Part shown: piece by piece, positions 8,778 through 17,061 of the stretch
Position numbering within the stretch: the stretch's first letter is position 1
How the letters are laid out: the number at the start of each line of letters is the position of its first letter
Assembly (NCBI RefSeq): GCF_021287045.1
Contig: NZ_JAJTBG010000002.1
Span: 248,001 to 312,000, forward strand
Direction of reading: 5' to 3'
DNA from: Oryzomicrobium sp.
Lineage (GTDB): Bacteria; Pseudomonadota; Gammaproteobacteria; Burkholderiales; Rhodocyclaceae
Length of the DNA stretch: 64,000 bases
The notes under the pieces: generated by a model
Told to the model about the DNA's origin: nothing
Seen by the model: the letters and a program-made list of their open reading frames with translations, nothing else
The model's database searches: none
Position numbers and translations under genes: made by a program

Positions 8778-10229
8778 TCAATAGACATGGCTACGCGCCG
8801 CCTCCGGGGAGAAGCGGCCGACGCGCTGGGGCAGCAGGGAACCGGCCACCATGCCGGCCAGGGCGGCCAGCAGCCCGGCGAACTGCACCGGCAGGAAGCC
8901 GTCCAGGTAGCCCTCGGGGGCCAGCATCTCGCCAGCCAGCCACACGCCGACGCCGCCGACGATCGAGCACAGGGCGCCCTGGGTGGTGGCCCGGGGCCAG
9001 TACACCCCGGCGGCCAGGGGGATGAAGGCGGCCACCAGGGTCACCTTGTAGGCGTTCTCGACCATTTCGAAGATCGAGTTGTCGGAGGCCAGGGCGAAGG
9101 TCAGCACCGCCATGCCGAAGACGAATACCACGATGCGCATGGCCCGCAGCAGCTGGCCGTCGGTGATGTCGGGCAGGAAGGGGCGCAGGATGTTTTCGGT
9201 GAAGGTCACCGAGGGGGCCAGCAGGGTGGCCGAGGAACAGCTCATGATCGCCGCCAGCAGGGCGCCGAAGAACAGCACCTGGGCGATGAACGGGGTGTGC
9301 TGGATGATCAGCTGGGGCAGGATGAACTGGGCATCGGCCTCCAGGTAGCGGGCCACCAGCTGGGGGTCGATCAGGGTCGCCGAATAGACCAGGAACATGG
9401 GCACGAAGGCGAACACGAAGTAGATGCTGCCACCGAGCACCGAGCCCACGGCGCCGACGTTCTCGCTCTTGGCCGAGGAGACGCGCTGGAACACGTCCTG
9501 CTGGGGGATCGAGCCGAAGCCCATGGTCACCAGGGCGGCGATGAAGGCCACCATGTCACGGGCCTCGAAGCGGGGCAGGAAATTGAGCTTGCCGGCGGCC
9601 TCGGCGTGGGCCACCACGGTGCCCACGCCGCCGGCCAGGCCGGCGACGATCCAGGCGATGAAGAGCAGGCCGCCGATGACCACGGTCATCTGGAAGGCAT
9701 CGGTCATGGCCACCGCCCACATGCCGCCCATCAGGGTGTAGACCAGCACGATGGCGATGCCGATGAACATGCCCTGCTCGGGCGTCACCGCCCCCTGGGT
9801 AACCACCGAGAAGACCAGGCCCATGGCCTTGATCTGGGCCGACACCCAGCCCAGGTAGGAGATGACGATGGCGATGGCGGTGAGCAGTTCCACGGTGCGG
9901 TTGTAGCGGCCGCGGAAGAAGTCGCCGATGGTCAGCAGCTTGAGGCGGTAGAGGGGCCGGGCGAAGAACAGGCCCACCAGGATCAGGCACATCGACGAGC
10001 CGAAGGGGTCGGCCACCACGCCGCGCAGGCCGTCCTTGACGAAGGCGGCGGGGATACCGAGCACGGTTTCCGAGCCGAACCAGGTGGCGAACACGGTGGC
10101 CACGATCACCGGCAGGGGCAGGTGGCGCCCGGCCACGACGAAGTCCGCGGCGTTCTTCACCTTGGAGGCGGCGTAGAGGCCGATGGAAATGGTGACGAGC
10201 AGGTAGAGTCCGACGAACCAGACGAGCAT
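8778..10229 (-). CDS. Sodium:solute symporter family transporter
   Basis: A 483-residue inner-membrane transporter of the SSS (SLC5) family with about 13 helices. Family marks include FVVAGRHLPL near the N-terminus, ATWFGSETVLGIP in helix 2, SYLGWVSAQIKAMG, and the conserved helix-5/6 region GGMWAVAMTDAFQMTVV. The C-terminal block PRATTQGALCSIVGGVGVWL is also typical. Substrate cannot be deduced; the closest types handle carboxylates, proline or pantothenate. The ATG at 10229 is chosen because it opens helix 1 (MLVWFVGLYLLVTISIGLY). A longer frame upstream contains no membrane or signal sequence. A TATAAT promoter lies about 145 bp upstream. Confidence 0.87.
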   Translation of the reverse strand: MLVWFVGLYLLVTISIGLYAASKVKNAADFVVAGRHLPLPVIVATVFATWFGSETVLGIPAAFVKDGLRGVVADPFGSSMCLILVGLFFARPLYRLKLLTIGDFFRGRYNRTVELLTAIAIVISYLGWVSAQIKAMGLVFSVVTQGAVTPEQGMFIGIAIVLVYTLMGGMWAVAMTDAFQMTVVIGGLLFIAWIVAGLAGGVGTVVAHAEAAGKLNFLPRFEARDMVAFIAALVTMGFGSIPQQDVFQRVSSAKSENVGAVGSVLGGSIYFVFAFVPMFLVYSATLIDPQLVARYLEADAQFILPQLIIQHTPFIAQVLFFGALLAAIMSCSSATLLAPSVTFTENILRPFLPDITDGQLLRAMRIVVFVFGMAVLTFALASDNSIFEMVENAYKVTLVAAFIPLAAGVYWPRATTQGALCSIVGGVGVWLAGEMLAPEGYLDGFLPVQFAGLLAALAGMVAGSLLPQRVGRFSPEAARSHVY

Positions 10230-10556
10230 GATTCCAGGGCCTAGGCGAAGGGCAGCGGCAGGTGGGGGACCCGACGGGCCGGCCGGGCAGCCGGGCGCCG
10301 CGCGGCCAAAGGAGCAGCTGGACGATGCCAAACCGGGCCGGCGGAGGGGGTGTCGAGCGGGGAAAGAGCGGATTATAGCCATACCCCGAAAACCCGGGGC
10401 AATCCCGCGCCCTGCCTGGGGCGGCGACGTCTTTCCGCCCATGGCGCAGTCAGGGGAAAACGTGCGGAAACACCGGCCGCCCGGGCCTTCTCGACGGCGC
10501 GCCCCGATATGGGGCACTCTTCCGACCGGCCCCGGCCAGGCCCGCCGCCCCGCCGC
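10230..10556. other. Intergenic region between spoVR and the symporter gene
   Basis: This 327-bp spacer separates the end of the yeaG-yeaH-spoVR operon from the symporter start. Apart from the TATAAT promoter at 10372-10402 it holds GC-rich sequence with several short inverted repeats. I see no credible gene and no T-tailed terminator for spoVR. A CCCGCGCCCTGCC stretch near 10406 may be a decayed copy of the dispersed repeat described elsewhere. Confidence 0.5.
10372..10402 (-). promoter_or_regulatory. Putative sigma-70 promoter for the symporter/VanZ operon
   Basis: On the minus strand a perfect TATAAT occupies 10377-10372, and TTGCCC lies upstream at 10402-10397 with a 19-bp spacer, slightly long. 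The predicted start is about 135 bp before the symporter ATG. The spacer overlaps a short inverted repeat (CCCCG / CGGGG) that could be an operator. Confidence 0.55.
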
Positions 10557-12128
10557 TCAGGGAGAAGGAGTGCGCCGCGCGCGGCAGCACTCGGCCACCG
10601 GAGCGACGCTGCCGTCCTCGGCCTGGGTCTCCAGGGTGACCGGGAAGCCCCACAGGGTGGCCACGTGGGACAGCACCGCCTCCGCCGTCTCCACGGCCAC
10701 GGGCCGGCGCCGGTACTGGAAGTGGCGCAGGGTCAGGGAGCGGTCGCCGCGCAGGTTCACGTTCCACACCTGGATGTTGGGTTCCCGGGAATGGACGTTG
10801 TACTGGTCGGCCAGGGTCTGGCGCAGCTGGCGGTAACCCTGCTCGTCGTGGATCGGCCCCACCGCCAAGTGCTCCCGCTGGTCGTCATCCACCAGGGTGA
10901 ACAGGCGGAACTCGCGCATCAGCCGGGGCGAGAGGAACTGGGCGATGAAGCTTTCGTCCTTGTAGTTGCGCATGGCGAAGTCGAAGGTGGCGCGCCAGTC
11001 GGACCCGGCGATCTCGGGAAACCACTCCCGGTCCTCGTCGTCCGGCTCCTCGCAGATGCGGCGCAGGTCGCGCCACAGGGCGAAGCCCAGGGCGTAGGGG
11101 TTGATGCCGGAAAACCAGGGGTGGTTGTAGGGCGGCTGCAGCACCACGTTGCTGTGGTGCTGGAGGAATTCGAGCATGAAGCCGTCGGACAGGCGCCCCT
11201 CGTCGTACAGGGTGTTGAGCAGGGTGTAGTGCCAGAAGCAGGCCCAACCCTCGTTCATCACCTGGGTCTGGCGCTGCGGGTAGAAGTACTGGGCCACCTT
11301 GCGCACGATGCGCACGATCTCGCGCTGCCAGGGTTCCAGCAGGGGGGCGTGCTTCTCGATGAAGTAGAGCAGGTTCTCTTCCGGCTCTTCGGGAAAGCGC
11401 CGCGCCGCCTCCACCGTCCGGTCACCGCCCTTGGCCGGCAGGGTGCGCCACAGGTCGTTGACCTGCTGTTGCAGGTACTCGGCCCGCTCGCGGATGCGCA
11501 CCCGCTCCTGGTCGGTGGACAGCTTGGGCGGCCGCCGGTAGCGGTCCACCCCCACGTTCATCAGGGCGTGGCAGGCATCGAGCAGTTGCTCCACCTCGTC
11601 GGCGCCGTAGCGCTCCTCGCACTCGGCGATGTAGTGCCGGGCGAACACCAGGTAGTCGATGATGGCGTCCGGGCTGGTCCACTGGCGGAACAGGTAGTTG
11701 CCCTTGAAGAAGCTGTTGTGGCCGTAGGCGGCGTGGGCGATCACCAGGGCCTGCATGGTCAGGGTGTTCTCTTCCATGAGGTAGGCGATGCAGGGGTCGG
11801 AGTTGATCACGATCTCGTAGGCCAACCCCATCTGGCCGCGCTTGTAGCGCCGCTCGGTGGCCAGGAACTGCTTGCCGAAGGACCAGTGGTGGTAGAACAC
11901 GGGCATGCCGATGGAGGCGTAGGCGTCCATCATCTGCTCGGCGGTGATCACCTCGATCTGGTGCGGGTAGCAGTCCAGGGCGTAGCGGGCGGCCACCTTG
12001 CCGATCTCCTCGTCGTAGAGGGTGAGCAGTTCCTCGGTCCATTCCGAGCCGTCGGGCAGGAACTGGCCGCTGCCGGGAGCCGCCAGGGGCGGGGTTTCGG
12101 GGGGCGGGGAGAGGAGGGGGATGTCCAT
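10557..12128 (-). CDS. SpoVR family protein (YcgB-like)
   Basis: A 523-residue soluble protein of the SpoVR/YcgB family, required for spore cortex formation in Bacillus and linked in enterobacteria to the YeaG/YeaH stress system. The N-terminus EWTEELLTLYDEEIGKVAARY, the motif GMPVFYHHWSFGKQF, and NSDPCIAYLMEENT/HAAYGHNSFFKGNYLF are strongly conserved in the family. His- and Glu-rich clusters (HAAYGHNSFF, NEGWACFWHYTLLNTLYDEG) suggest a metal site, by inference. It is the third gene of the yeaG-yeaH-spoVR operon, 45 bp after yeaH. Length is normal. Confidence 0.92.
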   Translation of the reverse strand: MDIPLLSPPPETPPLAAPGSGQFLPDGSEWTEELLTLYDEEIGKVAARYALDCYPHQIEVITAEQMMDAYASIGMPVFYHHWSFGKQFLATERRYKRGQMGLAYEIVINSDPCIAYLMEENTLTMQALVIAHAAYGHNSFFKGNYLFRQWTSPDAIIDYLVFARHYIAECEERYGADEVEQLLDACHALMNVGVDRYRRPPKLSTDQERVRIRERAEYLQQQVNDLWRTLPAKGGDRTVEAARRFPEEPEENLLYFIEKHAPLLEPWQREIVRIVRKVAQYFYPQRQTQVMNEGWACFWHYTLLNTLYDEGRLSDGFMLEFLQHHSNVVLQPPYNHPWFSGINPYALGFALWRDLRRICEEPDDEDREWFPEIAGSDWRATFDFAMRNYKDESFIAQFLSPRLMREFRLFTLVDDDQREHLAVGPIHDEQGYRQLRQTLADQYNVHSREPNIQVWNVNLRGDRSLTLRHFQYRRRPVAVETAEAVLSHVATLWGFPVTLETQAEDGSVAPVAECCRARRTPSP

Positions 12129-12173
12129 GGCGACTTCCTCGGGGATGCGTGGGCGCCGCGACGTCGGTGCCGG

Positions 12174-13451
12174 CTAGGCCAGCTTCTTCCTGAACAGTTC
12201 GCGGAATACCGGGTAGATGTCCTCCAGCCCCTCGATGCGCTGCATGGCGAAGCGGCCGGGGAAGCGGGGCTCCAGGCCCTGGTATTCCTTCCACAGGTTC
12301 TGGGGCTCCCCGGGGGTGATCTCGATGTAGGCGAAATACTGCACCCCGGGCAGGATGCGTTCGGCCAGCAGCTCGGCGCAGCGCGGCGAATCGTTTTCCC
12401 AGTTGTCGCCGTCGGAGGCCTGGGCGGCGTAGATGTTCCACAGGGACGAGGAGTAGCGCTCGGCCATGATCTTCTGCATCAGGTCCAGGGCGCTGGACAC
12501 CACGGTGCCGCCGGATTCCCGGGAGTGGAAGAAGTCGTCCTCGTTCACCTCGGTGGCGGTGGTGTGGTGGCGGATGAAGACCAGCTCGATCTTCTCGTAG
12601 CTGCGCTGCAAGAACAGGTAGAGCAGCATGAAGAAGCGCTTGGCGGTCTGCTTCTTCTGCTCGTCCATGGAGCCGGACACGTCCATCAGGCAGAACATCA
12701 CCGCCTGAGTGGAGGGCTGGGGAATGCGGATGCGGTTGTTGTAGCGCAAGTCGAAATCGTCGATGAAGGGTATCGCCTCGATGCGCAGCTTGAGCCGGGC
12801 GATCTCCTTGCGCAGGGCCACCACCTCCGGGTCGATCTCGGTGCGGTGGTCGCGCAGCAATTCGTCGAGGCGCGCCTGCAACTCGCGGATCTTGGCCCGG
12901 TAGGGCGCACTGGCGGCGATGCGCCGGCCGGTGGCGTCGCGCATGGTGCGCACGATGTTGATGTTGGTGGGCACCCCGCTGTGGGTGAAGCCGGCGCGCA
13001 CCCGCTTGAATTCCTCCAGCTTGGCGAGTTGGCGCTTGACCAGGTTGGGCAGAGCCAGGTCGTCGAAGAAGATGTCGAGGAACTCGTCCCGGGACAGGGT
13101 GAACACGAAGTCGTCCAGATGCTCGCCTTCGTTGCTGGCACCGCCGCCCCGGCCCTTGCCCGAACCGCCCCCGGCCGGGCGCTCGATCTCGTCGCCGGAG
13201 TGGAAGCGGTCGTTGCCCGGCTGCACTCCTTCCCACACGCCGCCTTGGCCGTGCTGGAACTGGGGCTCGGAAATATCCTTGCCGGGGATGGCGATGTTCT
13301 CGCCGGAGTCGATGTCGGTAATGCCGCGGCGGGTGATGGCGTCGGCCACCGCCTTGCGGATCTGCCCCTTGAAACGGCGAATGAAGCGCTGGCGATTGAC
13401 CGCGCTCTTGTGCTTGCTGTCGAACCGCCGATCGATGATGCGGACGGTCAT
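12174..13451 (-). CDS. yeaH: YeaH/YhbH family protein (DUF444) with VWA-like domain
   Basis: A 425-residue DUF444 protein. The C-terminal half is a von Willebrand A-like domain with a MIDAS-type DVSGSM motif (257-262). The N-terminus is basic (RIIDRRFDSKHKSAVNRQRFIRRFKGQIRKAV) and is followed by a Gly/Ser-rich linker at about 93-108. Family members are co-expressed with the YeaG kinase under nitrogen and stationary stress and are thought to act in the same pathway; YeaH may be a partner or target of YeaG. It lies between prkA (111 bp upstream) and spoVR. Length agrees with E. coli YeaH (427 aa). Confidence 0.93.
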   Translation of the reverse strand: MTVRIIDRRFDSKHKSAVNRQRFIRRFKGQIRKAVADAITRRGITDIDSGENIAIPGKDISEPQFQHGQGGVWEGVQPGNDRFHSGDEIERPAGGGSGKGRGGGASNEGEHLDDFVFTLSRDEFLDIFFDDLALPNLVKRQLAKLEEFKRVRAGFTHSGVPTNINIVRTMRDATGRRIAASAPYRAKIRELQARLDELLRDHRTEIDPEVVALRKEIARLKLRIEAIPFIDDFDLRYNNRIRIPQPSTQAVMFCLMDVSGSMDEQKKQTAKRFFMLLYLFLQRSYEKIELVFIRHHTTATEVNEDDFFHSRESGGTVVSSALDLMQKIMAERYSSSLWNIYAAQASDGDNWENDSPRCAELLAERILPGVQYFAYIEITPGEPQNLWKEYQGLEPRFPGRFAMQRIEGLEDIYPVFRELFRKKLA

Positions 13452-13562
13452 GGTGCCTCCTTGGGCTGTTCTATGTCGCGGGTGCCGCGTCCGGCCGCCC
13501 GGGGCGGGTGCGGGCGCGCGAACGCGCCGCCGCCCCGGGGGCAGGCCGCCACAGGGCCGGGC

Positions 13563-15485
13563 TCACGACGACTTGCGCACCCGCAGGTACCACTCGGTGA
13601 GCAGCCGGACCTGGCGCTCGGTGTAGCCCTTTTCCATCATGCGATTGACGAAGTCCTGGTGCTTCTTGTGCTCCTCGGTGCTGCCCTTGGTGTTGAAGGA
13701 GATCACCGGCAGCAGCTCCTCGGTGTTGGAGAACATCTTCTTCTCGATCACCGCGCGCAGCTTCTCGTAGGAGGTCCAGGCCGGATTGCGCCCGTCGTGC
13801 TTGGCGCGGGCGCGCAGCACGAAGTTCACCACCTCGTTGCGGAAGTCCTTGGGATTGCTGATGCCCGCCGGCTTCTCGATCTTCTCCAGTTCCTCGTTGA
13901 GGGCCCCCCGGTCGAGGATCTCGCCGGTGTTGGGGTCGCGGAATTCCTGGTCCTGGATCCAGAAGTCGGCATAGGTGACGTAGCGGTCGAAGATGTTCTG
14001 GCCGTACTCGGAATAGCTCTCCAGGTAGGCGGTCTGGATCTCCTTGCCGATGAACTCGGCGTAGCGCGGCGCCAGGTACTCCTTGAGGTAGCGCAGGTAC
14101 TTCTCTTCCACCTCGGGGGGGAACTGCTCCTGGGCGATCTGCTGCTCCAGCACATACATCAGGTGCACCGGGTTGGCGGCGATCTCCTTGTGCTCGAAGT
14201 TGAACACCTTGGACAGGATCTTGAAGGCGAAGCGGGTGGAAAGCCCGGTCATGCCCTCGTCCACCCCGGCGTAGTCCCGGTACTCCTGAAAGCTCTTGGC
14301 CTTGGGGTCGGTGTCCTTCAGGTTCTCGCCGTCATAGACCCGCATCTTGCTGTAGATGCTGGAATTCTCCGGGTCCTTGAGCCGCGACAGCACCGAGAAC
14401 TGGGCCATCATGCGCAAGGTGTCCGGGGCGCAGGGCGCCTTGGCCAGGGACGAGTTGGCGATCAGCTTGTCGTAGATCTTCACCTCCTCGCCGACCCGCA
14501 GGCAGTAGGGCACCTTGACGATGTAGATGCGGTCGAGGAAGGCCTCGTTGTTGCGGTTGTTCTTGAAGGCGGTCCATTCCGCCTCGTTGGAGTGGGCCAG
14601 GATCTGGCCGTCGAAGGGGATCGCACCGAAGCCCTCGGTACCCTTGTAGTTGCCTTCCTGGGTGGCGGTCAGCAGGGGGTGCAGCACCTTGATCGGCGCC
14701 TTGAACATCTCGACGAATTCCAGGATGCCCCGGTTGGCCAGGCACAGGCCGCCGGAGTAGCTGTAGGCGTCCGGATCGTCCTGGGAGTAGTTCTCCAGCT
14801 TGCGGATGTCGATCTTGCCCACCAGGGACGAGATGTCCTGGTTGTTCTCATCCCCCGGCTCGGTCTTGGCGATGGCGATCTGGGACAGCACCGAGGGGCG
14901 CAGCTTGACCACCCGGAACTTGGTGATGTCGCCGCCGAACTCGTGCAGGCGCTTCACCGCCCAGGGGCTCATGATGCTGTTGAGGTAGCGGCGCGGGATG
15001 CCGTAGTCCTCTTCCAGGATCGGCCCGTCCTCTTCCAGGTTGAACAAGGCCAGGGGCGTCTCGTGCACCGGGCTGCCCTTGACCGAGTAGAACGGCACCT
15101 TCTCCACCAGTTGCTTCAGGCGCTCGGCCAGGCTCGATTTGCCGCCGCCCACCGGGCCCAGCAGGTAGAGGATCTGCTTCTTCTCCTCCAGGCCCTGGGC
15201 GGCGTGGCGGAAGTAGGCGACGATCGACTCGATCACCTCCTCCATGCCGTAGAACTCGCGGAAGGCCGGGTAGATGCGGATCAGCTTGTTGGCGAACAGC
15301 CGCGACAGACGTGGGTCCTGACGGGTGTCGACGACCTCCGGGTCGCCGATCGCCATCAGCATGCGCTGGGCGATGCTGGCATAGGCCGACTTGTCGCTGC
15401 GACACAACTCCAGATACTCCTGGAGCGACATTTCCTCTTCCTGCGCCGCTTCGTAGCGACTCTGGTACTTGGCGAAGATGGACAT
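13563..15485 (-). CDS. yeaG: PrkA family serine protein kinase (YeaG)
   Basis: A 640-residue PrkA/YeaG protein: an N-terminal AAA+ domain with Walker A LLGPVGGGKSSL (about 108-119), then a C-terminal PrkA kinase-like domain. Family blocks such as CPDTLRMMAQFSVLSRL, DPKAKSFQEYRDYAGVDEGMTGLSTRFAFKIL and ISNPKDFRNEVVNFVLRARA are intact. In E. coli YeaG responds to nitrogen starvation and, with YeaH, limits RpoS-dependent responses. Recent work on Bacillus PrkA shows ATP-dependent protease activity, so the kinase label may be incomplete. It heads the yeaG-yeaH-spoVR operon, and a strong AGGAGG precedes the ATG. Confidence 0.95.
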   Translation of the reverse strand: MSIFAKYQSRYEAAQEEEMSLQEYLELCRSDKSAYASIAQRMLMAIGDPEVVDTRQDPRLSRLFANKLIRIYPAFREFYGMEEVIESIVAYFRHAAQGLEEKKQILYLLGPVGGGKSSLAERLKQLVEKVPFYSVKGSPVHETPLALFNLEEDGPILEEDYGIPRRYLNSIMSPWAVKRLHEFGGDITKFRVVKLRPSVLSQIAIAKTEPGDENNQDISSLVGKIDIRKLENYSQDDPDAYSYSGGLCLANRGILEFVEMFKAPIKVLHPLLTATQEGNYKGTEGFGAIPFDGQILAHSNEAEWTAFKNNRNNEAFLDRIYIVKVPYCLRVGEEVKIYDKLIANSSLAKAPCAPDTLRMMAQFSVLSRLKDPENSSIYSKMRVYDGENLKDTDPKAKSFQEYRDYAGVDEGMTGLSTRFAFKILSKVFNFEHKEIAANPVHLMYVLEQQIAQEQFPPEVEEKYLRYLKEYLAPRYAEFIGKEIQTAYLESYSEYGQNIFDRYVTYADFWIQDQEFRDPNTGEILDRGALNEELEKIEKPAGISNPKDFRNEVVNFVLRARAKHDGRNPAWTSYEKLRAVIEKKMFSNTEELLPVISFNTKGSTEEHKKHQDFVNRMMEKGYTERQVRLLTEWYLRVRKSS

Positions 15486-15588
15486 GGTGGCCTCCTGTGC
15501 GGTGCGCGGTCCCGTTAGCTCTTTCCCGGAATCGCTTGTGAGATTGGGCTACCCCCCGGCGAAAAAGTTTTGCCTTTTTTCTGCAACA

Positions 15589-17061
15589 TCAACCGCCCGG
15601 CAGGAAAAAACGCACACCTTGGGCAAGTGGCAGGGCGGCGCCGTCGTTGATTACATTGGTCTGGCGGCGCATGTAGGCCTTCCAGCTGTCGGAACCGGCC
15701 TCCCGGCCGCCGCCGGTGTCCTTCTCGCCGCCGAAGGCCGCGCCGATCTCGGCCCCCGAAGTGCCGGTGTTGACGTTGGCCAGCCCGGTGTCGGCCCCCG
15801 CCGCCGAGAGAAAGCGCTCGGCCCGGCCCAGGTCCCGGGTGAACAGGGCGCCGGAGAGGCCCTGGGGCACGTCGTTGTGGGAGGCGATGGCGGCGGCGAA
15901 ATCGTCGTAGGGAAAGAGGGTGAGGAGCGGCCCGAACACCTCGTCCCGGTGCCGGGCCGCCATGGCCTCGGCGCGGAACAGGGCCGGGGTGACGAAGTGG
16001 CCCGGGCCGGGCAGGGCCCGGCCGCCGGTCAGGCGCGTTTCGCCGGCCGCCTCCCGGGCCGCCACGGCGGCGAGGAAACGCTGCCGCGCCGCCTCGTCGA
16101 TGAGGGGCCCCACCAGGGTGGCCGGATCGGCCGGATCGCCCACCGGCGCCGCCTGACAGGCCGCCGCCAGGCGCGCTTCCAGGGCGGGCAGCACGGCGCG
16201 GTGCACGAAGGCCCGCCGGGTGCTGGTGCAGCGCTGCCCGGCGGTGCCCATGGCACCGAAGAAGAGGGCCTGGGCAGCCAGTTCCAGGTCGGCCGTCTCG
16301 TCCACGATCACCCCGTTGTTGCCGCTGCATTCGAGCAGGCTGCGGCCCAGGCGCCGGGCCACCGCCACGGCGACGTGGCGGCCGGTGGCCGAAGAGCCGG
16401 TAAACGACACCAGGGGCAGGCGCCCGTCGCCCACCAGGCCGTCCAGGGTGGCCGGCTCGTCGGAATAGACCGTGGCAAACACGCCCCGGCCATCCACCTC
16501 GGCCACTCGGGCGTCCACCACCTCTTCCACCAGGGCGGAAACGGCCTGGGCGGTCAGGGGCGCCTTGGAGCTGGGCTTCCACACCACCGTGTCGCCGCAC
16601 ACGGCGGCGATGAAGGCGTTCCACGCCCACACCGCGGCGGGGAAGTTGAAGGCGGTGACGACCAGCACCGGGCCGAGGGGATGCCACTGCTCCAGCAGCC
16701 GGTGGCCGGGCCGCTCCGAGGGCAGGGTCAGACCGTGCAGCTGGCGCGACAGGCCCACGGCGTAGTCGGCCATGTCGATCATTTCCTGGATCTCGCCCTC
16801 GGCTTCGCTCCTGATCTTGCCCACCTCGGCGCCGAGCAGGGCGGCCAGGCGCGCCTTGTCGCGGCGCAGGGCGTCGGCGATGGCGCGCACCAACAGGCCG
16901 CGCCGCGGCGCCGGCACCTCGCGCCAGCGGCGGAAGGCGGCGGCGCTCACCGCCACCCGGTCGGCGGCCTCTTCCGCCGAAGTCACCGCCACCCGGCCCA
17001 GATCGTGGCCGGTGGCCGGATTCACCGAGAGCAGCTGGCGCGGCCCGCCCGGGACATTCAT
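15589..17061 (-). CDS. Aldehyde dehydrogenase, ALDH7 (antiquitin-like) family
   Basis: A 490-residue NAD(P)-dependent aldehyde dehydrogenase. The catalytic Cys is in GTAGQRCTSTRR and the general-base Glu is in RSLLECSGNNG. The C-terminus FGGEKDTGGGREAGSDSWK, followed by YMRRQTNVIN, is the hallmark of ALDH7 (antiquitin, AmaB), which oxidises aminoadipate semialdehyde/piperideine-6-carboxylate. Its ATG overlaps the stop of the arginase-ornithine aminotransferase fusion by 4 bp, so here it is well placed to oxidise glutamate semialdehyde (in equilibrium with pyrroline-5-carboxylate) to glutamate. The substrate is therefore inferred from context, and a lysine-pathway role is the alternative. Confidence 0.88.
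   Translation of the reverse strand: MNVPGGPRQLLSVNPATGHDLGRVAVTSAEEAADRVAVSAAAFRRWREVPAPRRGLLVRAIADALRRDKARLAALLGAEVGKIRSEAEGEIQEMIDMADYAVGLSRQLHGLTLPSERPGHRLLEQWHPLGPVLVVTAFNFPAAVWAWNAFIAAVCGDTVVWKPSSKAPLTAQAVSALVEEVVDARVAEVDGRGVFATVYSDEPATLDGLVGDGRLPLVSFTGSSATGRHVAVAVARRLGRSLLECSGNNGVIVDETADLELAAQALFFGAMGTAGQRCTSTRRAFVHRAVLPALEARLAAACQAAPVGDPADPATLVGPLIDEAARQRFLAAVAAREAAGETRLTGGRALPGPGHFVTPALFRAEAMAARHRDEVFGPLLTLFPYDDFAAAIASHNDVPQGLSGALFTRDLGRAERFLSAAGADTGLANVNTGTSGAEIGAAFGGEKDTGGGREAGSDSWKAYMRRQTNVINDGAALPLAQGVRFFLPGG

Noticed and set aside
10350-15518. A 1722-codon open frame on the plus strand
   Set aside because: It lies entirely antisense to yeaG, yeaH and spoVR, whose families are certain. 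In this GC-rich DNA the antisense frame lacks stops because third positions are G/C. The composition (His/Gly/Val/Leu-rich, no domains) is typical of such shadows.
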